Positions 35,096-43,693 of a stretch of DNA of 64,000 nt are shown piece after piece. The first letter of the stretch is position 1, and each line of letters opens with the position of its first letter. The DNA lies in assembly GCF_003144395.1 (NCBI RefSeq), contig NZ_PENZ01000034.1, forward strand, positions 248,001 through 312,000. The letters are read 5' to 3'. The stretch comes from Proteus faecis (lineage in GTDB: Bacteria; Pseudomonadota; Gammaproteobacteria; Enterobacterales; Enterobacteriaceae). The notes beneath the pieces are model-generated. The model saw only the letters and a program-made list of their open reading frames with translations, was not told where the DNA came from and made no database searches. The position numbers and the translations under genes are program-made.

Positions 35096-36757
35096 TTACA
35101 ATCCCATAATTTGCCTATTTTTTGGATAAGAAAGCGTATAATTTAGAGGTAATGATTTTTCCTCTTTTGCTCCTAATGTGATATTCCATTCTATTTCGCC
35201 AGTATCTTTATTAAGTACACCATCTTTATAAACAGCATCTGTTACATTAATATTGTTTTCCTGACTAAGTGGTAATTGGTCATAAATAGTTACTTTTACA
35301 GGTGAATTATAAGTATTTCTTACTTTAATGGTATAACTCTCTTTTTGTTCAATCGTTGTACCAATAAAGATAGGCTCTTTTCTTATTTTTTCATTATTAA
35401 TACGGCTAATTTGAATGTTTTTATCTATTCCAAATGGAATGCTAAGTAACTCCGTTAATTCGTTAGTATTAATATAACTATTGCCAACAAAGCTATTCAT
35501 ATAGTAGATATTCGTACGACCATTGAGTAAATTTAAGTTTTCCCAATCTTTTACTTCAGCTTGTAAATAGACTTCTTCAACTAATTTTGGCGTCGTTAAG
35601 TAGCGATAATCTGCAACAACTTCTTTTTGATTAATCACTAATGTATTAGGCTCTGTACTATTTTTTAAGGTGTAAGGTAATGCGATTGCATGGCTTAAAT
35701 TAATACCATTATTATTAGTTGTTACATATCGCGTTACACCTTTATTTAATTGTTTTTCATGGCTTTCTTCTCTCATCATTGTAGGGGACGGTGCTGAAGC
35801 CATCTCCATGCTCATACTTTTACTTCTAAATTTCGCATTATCATTGTAAAGAGCGAGATACCAAGGGGATAAAGTTGGTGCAGTAATATTTAAGGATGGA
35901 TTTGTCGATGTTAAAACTAGCTTTACCTTATCCCAATTTAGGCCTGTATTTTGAATAACATCGGCTTTATAGGTGAGTAATATCGGCTTATCCATTCCTT
36001 GACTTCGAATGTCATAAGCAGGAGACCACCCTGCATCTGGTGTTATATAAGAAATATGCATTTTACTGGTTAGGTTTTTTGATGTGCCTAAAGATAGAAC
36101 AATTTGTGTTTTCTCTTTGGTAATAACTGGCATATTAATTTCTAATTGTCGGTTTAATTCTTCAAGTTGTTCTGTCAGTTCAGCAATTTCTTCACGTGCT
36201 ATTTTTTGTTGATTTAAAATAGATGTCATTTTTTGGCTAATAAAATCAAATTTTTGTGATGATTGTTCTAATGACTGAGTTTCGCCATAACCAAAAAAGG
36301 ATTGATCTTTTAGTAAGACAATCTGTTCATCACCGACCTTAATATTGATGTTGAGCTCTTCAATTTTCTTGTTAATATCTTTCTGCTTTTCCATCAACAC
36401 TGTAATTGCAGAAGGATAACTAGGAGCAATAGGAATTTTTTTAACGTTAATTGTGTTGATAATCACATCGTCATTATCAATGCTAATTGATAAGCTCTTA
36501 GGGTCAATATTGTTTGCAATATTAGATAAAACAACTTCACTCTGCCCCGCGGGTAAATTGAGTGTTACGTTATTATTGAGTTCAGCACCCCGTAAGAAAA
36601 TAGTTGCTTGATTAAGTTTCACATCATAATTAAGTGTTTTAGCAGGATCTATTGAACTGATTTCATTAGCAAAAACATTGGTTGCACTAACAATCGATAA
36701 TGCAAAAAGCGATAGTGCTCGTTTATTGGGTTTAATCATCATTTTCATTCTATCCAT
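35096..36757 (-). CDS. DUF4140/DUF4139 exported protein (mucoidy-inhibitor-like)
   Basis: 553 residues. Signal peptide at the start (ending near VFANE), then a DUF4140 N-terminal beta domain (about 40-140), a coiled coil (about 125-215) and a DUF4139 beta-rich domain to the end. Related proteins are called MuiA-like, but their activity is unknown. Several in-frame ATGs (codons 1, 4, 6, 7) precede the signal peptide and the true start is uncertain. Transcribed alone. Confidence 0.75.
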   Translation of the reverse strand: MDRMKMMIKPNKRALSLFALSIVSATNVFANEISSIDPAKTLNYDVKLNQATIFLRGAELNNNVTLNLPAGQSEVVLSNIANNIDPKSLSISIDNDDVIINTINVKKIPIAPSYPSAITVLMEKQKDINKKIEELNINIKVGDEQIVLLKDQSFFGYGETQSLEQSSQKFDFISQKMTSILNQQKIAREEIAELTEQLEELNRQLEINMPVITKEKTQIVLSLGTSKNLTSKMHISYITPDAGWSPAYDIRSQGMDKPILLTYKADVIQNTGLNWDKVKLVLTSTNPSLNITAPTLSPWYLALYNDNAKFRSKSMSMEMASAPSPTMMREESHEKQLNKGVTRYVTTNNNGINLSHAIALPYTLKNSTEPNTLVINQKEVVADYRYLTTPKLVEEVYLQAEVKDWENLNLLNGRTNIYYMNSFVGNSYINTNELTELLSIPFGIDKNIQISRINNEKIRKEPIFIGTTIEQKESYTIKVRNTYNSPVKVTIYDQLPLSQENNINVTDAVYKDGVLNKDTGEIEWNITLGAKEEKSLPLNYTLSYPKNRQIMGL

Positions 36758-37030
36758 AGTTGATGAGCAGAAAACTGCAAAATAGAGATGTATTGTTGTT
36801 CAAATATATTTAGATAGTATTGCATCTGTAATTGATTAGATAACAGAATAAACTTAAAGATATAATGGTGTGAAGAAAAAAAGACAGGCAAAACAGTACA
36901 TTAGTTTTTTTATTAAATGAGTATTTAAATAATAAGGATTATCTTAATGATAGAAAGATATTGGGTTTTTGCTATCTTTATATACTCATATTTAGATAAA
37001 AAGAAGAGAAGTATATTAGTAATAAACAAT

Positions 37031-37057
37031 AAAAAGGCAGTTTAAAATCAAACTGCC
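37031..37057 (-). terminator. Terminator of the periplasmic amidohydrolase gene
   Basis: Minus-strand stem GGCAGTTT / AAACTGCC with loop GATTTT followed by five T residues. It is the only recognisable element in the 326-base gap 36758-37083. Confidence 0.85.
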
Positions 37058-37083
37058 AAGTATAAAGATATTGTTATCGATTG

Positions 37084-38484
37084 TTATTTAACAACTTCAC
37101 CGCTGTCAATAACAGTTTTACGTACTTTATTAGAGAAATCTTGCGCTTCTTTAATAATGGCTTTTTCGTCTACGGTTAATAATTGGCGATCTTCCATTAA
37201 GATTTTTCCATCAACAATGGTATGGCGAACATTACTTCCATTAGCACCATAAACTAATGCTGCATAAGGACTATACATTGGCACCATATTAGGTGATTTA
37301 GTATCAACAACGATGATATCTGCAAGTTTACCTGATTCTAAAGATCCCAGCTTATCTTCCATATGTAATGCTTTTGCCGACCCCATAGTTGCTAGCTCTA
37401 CAACGGTTAATGGCGGCATAGCAGCACGATCTTTATTTTCTAATTTATGGATTTTACCCACAAGATTTAGCTCATTCATGGTTGTTAACGTGTTACTTGA
37501 CATTGGACCGTCAGTTCCTAAACCTACACGAACACCTTTTTCTAGCATCGCAACAACAGGTGCTACTCCTTTCGCTGATTTAGTATTTGCACTGATATTA
37601 TGGGCAACACCAACATCATATTTCTTCAGCAAATCAATATCTTTATCATCAACCATAATAGCGTGAGCGGCGATAACTTTATTATTTAATGCTCCAATAT
37701 CTGCCATATATTGAACAGGACTTTTACCGCCAGTACGTTTAGCGATTTCTTCTTGTTCACGATCGGTTTCAGCTAAATGGATCATAACAGGAACATCCAG
37801 TTCTATTGATAACTTAGCAATTTTCTGAAGGTTTTCTGTGGTATTTGTATAAGGAGCATGTGGAGCAAATGCTGGGATAATACGGGGATGATCTTTATAT
37901 TCTTTAATAAAGTTTACTGCATACTGGATACCCTCTTCGGGTGTTTGGGCATCAGCAACAGGAAAATTAATTACAGACTCTCCTAATACCGCACGATTCC
38001 CCATTTTATCAACAGTTTTAGCTACTTCATCTTCAAAATAATACATATCAACGTAAGTTGTTACACCACCTTTTACCATTTCGATATTTGCAAGATCAGC
38101 ACCTACTCTGACCATTTCGCGAGAAACCATTTTGCTTTCAAGTGGGAAAATATAACGATGAAGTCTATCTGGCACATCATCAGCTAATGAACGAAATACA
38201 GTCATTGAACCATGAGTGTGAGTGTTAATTAAACCTGGCATGACAATATCACCATCAACATCTAATACTTTATTGGCTTGATATTCTTTAGACAGCTCAG
38301 GGCCACCAACGGCAATAATTTTATTTTCTTTTACGACAACAGTACCCTGTTCAATGATTTTATTTTGCTGATCCATAGTCAGAACTGTGCCGTCAACTAT
38401 CATCAAATCAGCTTGTTTTGCCGCGTAGCTAGAAAATGAGATCGCCATTACAGCCAAAGCAAGCATAGATTTAGAAAATGACAT
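37084..38484 (-). CDS. Exported amidohydrolase, MTA/SAH deaminase-like
   Basis: 466 residues. The ATG at 38484 (AGAGG 5 bases upstream) gives a clear Sec signal peptide (1 to about 22, SFSSYAA). Earlier in-frame ATGs at 38487 and 38640 are worse. The mature enzyme has the metal site MPGLINTHTHG (His89, His91), HLAETDREQEE, GVAHNISANTKSA and GLGTDGPMSSNTL, the pattern of 5'-methylthioadenosine/S-adenosylhomocysteine and related deaminases (TrzA/MtaD group). Such enzymes are usually cytoplasmic, so periplasmic location is notable. Substrate not determined. Confidence 0.78.
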   Translation of the reverse strand: MSFSKSMLALAVMAISFSSYAAKQADLMIVDGTVLTMDQQNKIIEQGTVVVKENKIIAVGGPELSKEYQANKVLDVDGDIVMPGLINTHTHGSMTVFRSLADDVPDRLHRYIFPLESKMVSREMVRVGADLANIEMVKGGVTTYVDMYYFEDEVAKTVDKMGNRAVLGESVINFPVADAQTPEEGIQYAVNFIKEYKDHPRIIPAFAPHAPYTNTTENLQKIAKLSIELDVPVMIHLAETDREQEEIAKRTGGKSPVQYMADIGALNNKVIAAHAIMVDDKDIDLLKKYDVGVAHNISANTKSAKGVAPVVAMLEKGVRVGLGTDGPMSSNTLTTMNELNLVGKIHKLENKDRAAMPPLTVVELATMGSAKALHMEDKLGSLESGKLADIIVVDTKSPNMVPMYSPYAALVYGANGSNVRHTIVDGKILMEDRQLLTVDEKAIIKEAQDFSNKVRKTVIDSGEVVK

Positions 38485-38655
38485 CATTACCTCTCGTCTT
38501 GATGGGAAAATTTCCCTAAGATTATAAATAAATTCATTGGCTTTTGATATCAATTGAAAGTGAATGAGATCACCGAATAAATAATTAATTAAAGTTATTA
38601 TTACATTGCAGCCTAAATTTCTTGCAGTTAGTCTTATCAATCAAGGAGCGGTTTT

Positions 38656-39894
38656 ATGAGTAAAGCGTTGCAACCGGGTGAAAATAGATCACTCAGCGAA
38701 AATAAAGGACAAGTTACAGTCTCTCATGCAGTAGGCGATAATCTTGATATTAATCTGACTGCATTTTTAGTAACAGGATCAGGAAAAGTCGTTAATGACG
38801 ACGATATGGTTTTCTTTAATGCACCTCATCATGCCTCTGGTGCAGCTTCATTTATTTCACCGATAACCCAAGGTTCAACAGTTATTCATAGTATTGATTT
38901 TGATTTTTCTCGTTTACCTGCAAATATTACCAAAATAGCCATCACATTAACGCAAGATGGTAGTGCTGGCGGTTTTGCTGTTGTTCAGCAATTAAAAGCA
39001 CAAGTATTAATAAATAATGAAGTTATTGAATTAGTACCAAACCAATTTTCACAAGAGACTGGCATTATCGTTTTAGAGCTCTATGTTCGAAATGGTCAAA
39101 ATAAAGTTCGTTCTGTTTGGCAAGGTTTTGCCTCTGGACTTGCCGGTTTATGTAACCTTTATGGTGTTGAAGTTGAAGAGTCGGCACCTGTTGTTACGCC
39201 TCCACCAGCTCCCGTGAATATACAAAAAAGCATCGTGAAGCTGACTAAACCAGATAGTAGCCATCGTGTTTCATTACAAAAAGGTCATGATGCACCTAAA
39301 CGTATTTTAGTGAGTGCAACATGGATAGATAATGGAGATGGAAAAGATAATGATGATTTAGATCTTCGTGTAGGCATTTTACGTCCGAATGGTCAAATGT
39401 CTATTATTCAAGCGCCAGATAAAAGTGGTGCTTTTAATTCAGATCCTTTTGTTTTCCATACCGGTGATGTAGTGAGTGTGAGTCAAGAACAACCCGGTTG
39501 CGAAACCGTTGAAATTAACCCCGCTATTTCCCAATTAATGGGCGGTAAAGTTGCGTTGGTTTGTAGTGTTTATTCTGCTATTAGCAATGGTTGTGTGTCT
39601 GTCGCTTCATTAAAACCAACAATGCGTATGGAATATGGTAATCAAGTGGTTGAATGTTCTTGTGAGTATAAGAAAGGCTTTTTCAATAATATGATTTATA
39701 CCTATGTGATTGGTATTATTGAAATTGATCAAGATAGCATTACATTAAAACCATCAGGTGTAACATCAAGGGCTGGTAGCGAAGCAACGCCTTGGTTAAC
39801 GCGTAATGGCGATGAGCTTAAATTAACGATGGATGGTCCTCATGTTTTTAAAGGGAAGAAACCGAGTATTTTAGGTACAAAACGTTATGTCTGA
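38656..39894 (+). CDS. TerD-family protein with two Ter-like domains (TerA-like)
   Basis: 412 residues with two beta-sandwich TerD-type domains: about 10-172 and about 200-400, joined by a Pro-rich linker (VVTPPPAPVN). The first carries the family run DDDMVFFNAP...HSIDFDFSRLPANITKIAITLTQDG; the second carries WIDNGDGKDNDDLDLRVGILRPNG with acidic calcium-binding-like residues. Closest in layout to TerA of tellurite-resistance operons. No terZBCDE genes are nearby, so it is an orphan. AAGGAG lies 7 bases before the ATG. Confidence 0.75.
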   Translation: MSKALQPGENRSLSENKGQVTVSHAVGDNLDINLTAFLVTGSGKVVNDDDMVFFNAPHHASGAASFISPITQGSTVIHSIDFDFSRLPANITKIAITLTQDGSAGGFAVVQQLKAQVLINNEVIELVPNQFSQETGIIVLELYVRNGQNKVRSVWQGFASGLAGLCNLYGVEVEESAPVVTPPPAPVNIQKSIVKLTKPDSSHRVSLQKGHDAPKRILVSATWIDNGDGKDNDDLDLRVGILRPNGQMSIIQAPDKSGAFNSDPFVFHTGDVVSVSQEQPGCETVEINPAISQLMGGKVALVCSVYSAISNGCVSVASLKPTMRMEYGNQVVECSCEYKKGFFNNMIYTYVIGIIEIDQDSITLKPSGVTSRAGSEATPWLTRNGDELKLTMDGPHVFKGKKPSILGTKRYV

Positions 39895-39932
39895 TCGCAT
39901 TATAAAATAAGATAAAGTTTATCTTAAGGAAA

Positions 39933-39958
39933 AACGGGCAATAATGACTATGCCCGTT
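39933..39958 (-). terminator. Terminator downstream of yaiI
   Basis: On the minus strand AACGGGCA pairs with TGCCCGTT, followed by TTTCC. It lies about 50 bases past the yaiI stop. The 3' flank also holds a short 9-base tandem repeat. Confidence 0.6.
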
Positions 39959-39977
39959 CTGTCCGTTCTGTCCGTTC
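39953..39977. repeat. Short tandem repeat, unit CCGTTCTGT
   Basis: Two full copies and one partial copy of a 9-base unit (CCGTTCTGT, CCGTTCTGT, CCGTT) between the TerD-family gene and yaiI. Confidence 0.7.
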
Positions 39978-40009
39978 ATCGTTTATTTAAAGCATTTAGT
40001 TCTGACTAA

Positions 40010-40465
40010 TTAAGCGTGTTTCTTTTGTTGCAAAAGCCATTTATCTAATTCATTCGCAAAAAGTTGGCGATCACGTTGACTTAAACTTGCAGGCCCGCCA
40101 GTTTGGATACCACTTGCTCTCATCGTATCCATAAAATCACGTATATTTAAACGTTCTCGAATAGTTGCTTCAGTATAACGTTCACCTCTTGGATTCAGAG
40201 CTACTGCGCCCTTTTCTATGACTTCGGCCGCTAATGGAATATCAGCGGTAATAACCAAATCATCTTTATTAGCACGGCGGACAATTTCGTTATCAGCTAC
40301 ATCAAACCCCGCAGAAACTTGTAATGTACGTAAGAAAGGCGATGCAGGTATGGTTAATCGTTGATTAGCAACAAAAGTAATCATCACTTTTTCTCTATCT
40401 GCTGCACGATATAACACTTCTTTGATTACTTTTGGACATGCATCAGCATCAACCCATATAGGCAT
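40010..40465 (-). CDS. yaiI: YaiI/YqxD family protein (UPF0178)
   Basis: 151 residues of the DUF188 family, a PIN-like nuclease-related fold of unproven function. [22 protein letters not shown] at the start carries the conserved acidic residues (VDADACP), with [26 protein letters not shown] in the middle. Normal length. Monocistronic. Confidence 0.9.
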   Translation of the reverse strand: MPIWVDADACPKVIKEVLYRAADREKVMITFVANQRLTIPASPFLRTLQVSAGFDVADNEIVRRANKDDLVITADIPLAAEVIEKGAVALNPRGERYTEATIRERLNIRDFMDTMRASGIQTGGPASLSQRDRQLFANELDKWLLQQKKHA

Positions 40466-40689
40466 AACAACACTCTCTTTGTTATTTAGTATGAAAATAG
40501 TCTGTATTGATGATGTTTAAAATAACATATTAATTGAGACTAAGTGGTTGAAATTTTGATCTTTACCGTTTTCTGATTATTGATTAGCTCGGATACTGAC
40601 TAATATCAAGCTTGTTCTCAGTATCTATAAACTCATCAATTGCTCCCCTAGGAATCAATGTGCATAAAATTACATTCTTAATTCTTACC

Positions 40690-40732
40690 TTGATTTAAAT
40701 CAAAAATGTATTCTATTTGCCATTTTTATGTT
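40690..40732 (+). promoter_or_regulatory. FNR-dependent promoter of the haem operon
   Basis: A perfect FNR box TTGAT-TTAA-ATCAA at 40690-40703, then a -10-like TATGTT at 40727-40732. If transcription starts near 40738, the FNR box centre is at about -41.5, the standard class II activation position. It sits ahead of hutW-hutX-chuY, an oxygen-independent haem-degradation operon. Confidence 0.75.
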
Positions 40733-40764
40733 GATGAATGTTAAAACTTAAACTATAAAGCGAA

Positions 40765-40779
40765 TGATAATAATTAGCA
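40765..40779. promoter_or_regulatory. Fur box of the haem operon
   Basis: TGATAAT-A-ATTAGCA matches the 7-1-7 Fur consensus TGATAAT-N-ATTATCA at 13 of 14 defined positions. It lies just downstream of the predicted FNR-dependent start site, a repressing position. Confidence 0.75.
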
Positions 40780-40910
40780 CTCTCATATTATCAATGTGCT
40801 ATTGCTAATAATGTTTCACCTAAAGAAGAAACATTGGTTGTTACTACAACATATAGCTCATCTTCTTTATGGGAGCGTGGAGTTATTGCATCAACAGTTT
40901 TACCCCGCTG
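40765..40910 (+). pseudogene. Decayed N-terminus of a TonB-dependent (haem) receptor
   Basis: ATG at 40764-40766 begins a hydrophobic signal-like peptide (MIIISTLILS); a frameshift then leads to QCAIANNVSPKEETLVVTTT and YSSSSLWE. EETLVVTTT is the classic mature start of TonB-dependent receptors. The frame stops at 40908-40910 and nothing of the plug or barrel follows. Its position behind a Fur box and ahead of hutW suggests a haem receptor that has been deleted. The frameshift and identity are inferred from motif only. Confidence 0.6.
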
Positions 40911-40943
40911 ATCCTATTAATAATAAGTAGGAATGATTTAATA

Positions 40944-42290
40944 ATGAAAGAGTTAGTCTCAACACATAGCACACAATCTTTGACTGAAATCGATCTTACT
41001 CCCCATTTTGCGCTTGAGGGTGATAGCCCTTTTCGTGATAGACATGCCACGATGCCATGGAGAGGCTCTGTACCTATAGCGAAAGAAGAACAACAATCAA
41101 CATGGCAAGTCTTATTAGAAAGTAAAACACCTGCATGTAAACGTTTGTTGTATATCCATATTCCTTTTTGTGCCACTCATTGTACGTTTTGTGGTTTTTA
41201 TCAAAATAATTACCACGAAGAAGCTTGTAAACGCTATACCGACGCATTATTGCGTGAGATATCGGCTGAATCAGATAGCTTACTTTATCAATCAGCACCA
41301 ATTCATGCCATTTACTTTGGTGGTGGAACCCCTTCTGCATTATCAGCAAAAGATCTCTACCGTGTGATCACGCATTTGCGCCAATCACTTCCTTTGGCGT
41401 CAGATTGTGAAATAACGATTGAAGGCCGTGTTTTAAATTTTGATGATAATCGAATTGATGCTTGTTTAGATGCGGGAGTAAACCGTTTTTCTATTGGTAT
41501 TCAAACATTTAACAGCAAAATACGTAAACGAATGGCAAGAGCATCAACCGGAGAAGAAGCCGCTAATTTTATGAAAAGACTCTGCTTACGAGATAGCGCT
41601 GCTGTAGTGTGTGACCTGCTATTTGGATTACCGGGGCAAAATACGGTGAATTGGCAAGAAGATCTCACTATTGCTCATGATATTGGTTTGGATGGGGTCG
41701 ATCTCTATGCATTAAATTTATTACCCAATACACCATTAGGTAAAGCAGTCGAAAATCAGCGAGTAATTGTACCAACACCGATAGAACGGCGTTCACTCTA
41801 TCTTCAAGGCTGTGATTTTATGGCGAATGCGGGTTGGCGTCAGATCAGTAATAGTCATTGGGCGAAAACGACTCGTGAACGCAATCTCTATAATTTATTA
41901 ATTAAACAAGGCGCAGATTGCCTTGCCTTTGGCTCTGGTGCTGGTGGCTCAGTTAATGGTTATTCATGGATGATAGAACGCTCACTGGATAGCTATTATC
42001 AAAACATTGCAGATAATAAAAAGCCCTTAATGATGATGAGTCGTACAACTGATCGTGGCTTTCGCTGGCGTTATGAACTACAAGCTGGCATCGAGTGTGG
42101 ACGTGTAGATTTAACCAAATTAAGTTCACAAGCGACTCAGCTCTCCCCTTTATTAACTCAATGGTATCAAGCCGGTCTTATTGAAGACGATTTTCTTTGT
42201 ATGAAACTCACTAATGAAGGTCGTTTTTGGGCTAGTAATTTGCTGACATCTTTACAGCAATTAATTTTGCAATTAAATACACCTCATTAG
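40944..42290 (+). CDS. hutW: Radical SAM anaerobic haem-degradation methyltransferase (HutW/ChuW)
   Basis: 448 residues. Coproporphyrinogen-oxidase-like radical SAM protein that opens haem without oxygen (anaerobilin synthase in the E. coli ChuW case). The [4Fe-4S] cysteines C76, C80, C83 are in IPFCATHCTFCGFY. GGGTPSALSA and IGIQTFNSKIRKRM are further radical SAM motifs. I use ATG 40944; the frame is open to 40869 but that stretch belongs to the receptor relic. First gene of hutW-hutX-chuY, under FNR and Fur sites. Confidence 0.88.
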   Translation: MKELVSTHSTQSLTEIDLTPHFALEGDSPFRDRHATMPWRGSVPIAKEEQQSTWQVLLESKTPACKRLLYIHIPFCATHCTFCGFYQNNYHEEACKRYTDALLREISAESDSLLYQSAPIHAIYFGGGTPSALSAKDLYRVITHLRQSLPLASDCEITIEGRVLNFDDNRIDACLDAGVNRFSIGIQTFNSKIRKRMARASTGEEAANFMKRLCLRDSAAVVCDLLFGLPGQNTVNWQEDLTIAHDIGLDGVDLYALNLLPNTPLGKAVENQRVIVPTPIERRSLYLQGCDFMANAGWRQISNSHWAKTTRERNLYNLLIKQGADCLAFGSGAGGSVNGYSWMIERSLDSYYQNIADNKKPLMMMSRTTDRGFRWRYELQAGIECGRVDLTKLSSQATQLSPLLTQWYQAGLIEDDFLCMKLTNEGRFWASNLLTSLQQLILQLNTPH

Positions 42291-42332
42291 TTTTATTCTA
42301 TTAAATATTACTTAAAAGATGGAAATAACATC

Positions 42333-42821
42333 ATGAATATAGCGTTGCAACAATTTTTAATAACCGAGCCTGATGGAACTCTGGAAACTATTGCAATGCA
42401 GTTTGATACAACCTTGTTAGAAGTTGTGAGACATTTGCCATCACACTCATTAATAAGTGGTGAACAATTCGATCTAGTGTGGGATAACGTGATGAAATGG
42501 GGTAATGTCACCACACTTGTTCATACTCAAGATGTTATTTTAGAATTTAGCGGTAAATTACCAAGTGGTTTTCATCGCCATGGCTATTTTAACTTACGTG
42601 GTAAAAAAGGAATGACAGGCCATGTTAAAGCCGAAAATTGCCAATTTATTGCGATGGTCGAGCGTAAATTTATGGGTATGGATACTGCTTCTATTTTATT
42701 TATCAATCAAGAAGGCGTTGCAATGTTTAAAATTTTTCTTGGTAGAGACGAACACCGTCAATTATTACCAGAACAATTATCAGCCTTTCGTCAATTAGCT
42801 CAACAATTAAATAAGGAATAA
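42333..42821 (+). CDS. hutX: HutX-family intracellular haem carrier
   Basis: 162 residues of the HutX/ChuX family, which binds haem in the cytoplasm and hands it to degrading enzymes. FDLVWDNVMKWGNVTTLVHTQDVILEFSGKLPSG and the late GVAMFKIFLGRDEHRQLLPEQ are characteristic. 42 bases after hutW, and its stop touches the start of chuY, so it belongs to one operon. Confidence 0.88.
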   Translation: MNIALQQFLITEPDGTLETIAMQFDTTLLEVVRHLPSHSLISGEQFDLVWDNVMKWGNVTTLVHTQDVILEFSGKLPSGFHRHGYFNLRGKKGMTGHVKAENCQFIAMVERKFMGMDTASILFINQEGVAMFKIFLGRDEHRQLLPEQLSAFRQLAQQLNKE

Positions 42822-43454
42822 TTGCGAGTGAAAACCTGGGTTATTTTTGGCGCTGGCGGTAAAGGTGTTGGCGCACATATTGCAGATATTGGCGTTACAC
42901 AACAACGCCCTATTGTGGCTTTAGTGCGTTCCGAAGAGGCTGCTAATCGGTTAGAAGAAAAAGGGATCAAAACAGTTATTGGTGATTCAATTGATGCTAA
43001 GGCTGTTGAAGCTGTTTTAACATTGGCAGGAAAAGAAGCTGATATCATTTCCACGATGGGCGGTGAAAATGATTATCTCGCTCATCGAACCGTCATTGAT
43101 ACGGCGGAGAAAATGGGTTTTCAACGTATGTTAATGGTTTCATCTTTAGGATGTGGTGATAGCTGGGTTACTTTATCTGACAGGGCAAAAGCCACGTTTG
43201 GTCAAGCCGTAAGAGAAAAATCATTAGCTGAAGTGTGGTTGCAAACTAGTCGTTTTGATTATGCGATAGTAAGACCAGGTGGATTGCTTAATGGTGAAGA
43301 AACGGGAAACGCTCAGCTTTATCAAAATGAAGAGATCCATGGTTTAGTTAATCGTCGAGATGTTGCGCGTTTAGTGACTCAGCTTCTTGAAGCCGATCTT
43401 CTCGAGGATCAAGTTTATGCGGTCGTTGAACCGGGTTTAGTGCCTTCCAAGTAG
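42822..43454 (+). CDS. chuY: ChuY-like NAD(P)H-dependent anaerobilin reductase
   Basis: 210 residues, atypical short-chain dehydrogenase fold with the dinucleotide motif GAGGKGVGAHIAD near the start and FDYAIVRPGGLLNGEETG. In E. coli ChuY reduces anaerobilin, the product of ChuW. Start is TTG at 42822 (directly after the hutX stop, AAGGA 4 bases upstream) or GTG at 42828; MRVKTW or VKTW both fit. Completes the anaerobic haem pathway with hutW. Confidence 0.85.
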   Translation: MRVKTWVIFGAGGKGVGAHIADIGVTQQRPIVALVRSEEAANRLEEKGIKTVIGDSIDAKAVEAVLTLAGKEADIISTMGGENDYLAHRTVIDTAEKMGFQRMLMVSSLGCGDSWVTLSDRAKATFGQAVREKSLAEVWLQTSRFDYAIVRPGGLLNGEETGNAQLYQNEEIHGLVNRRDVARLVTQLLEADLLEDQVYAVVEPGLVPSK

Positions 43455-43500
43455 TTGCATTCGCGATAGCTATATTACGCTTCAAATTAACATCACCATT

Positions 43501-43535
43501 AAGAGATAGCGTATTGGCGTTATCTCTTGTTTCTT
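43501..43535 (+). terminator. Terminator of hutW-hutX-chuY
   Basis: Stem AAGAGATA / TATCTCTT extended by a GCG/CGT inner pair, then GTTTCTTACTTTT. 46 bases after chuY. Confidence 0.6.
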
Positions 43536-43693
43536 ACTTTTGTTATAGGCAATAACTCACAATATGATGAGTTTTTCTCTTATGGTAATAATTTCTTAAC
43601 CGACATTCGTCACTTTACTGTCTTAATAGGGGGAACTTGTGGCATAATGCCGCCCCATTACCTTTTGTCATTCACTAATAATGAGTATTTGTC

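Noticed and set aside
40869-40943. N-terminal extension of hutW from the ATG at 40869
   Set aside because: The segment overlaps the receptor relic in another frame and is not like HutW; the ATG at 40944 fits the family.
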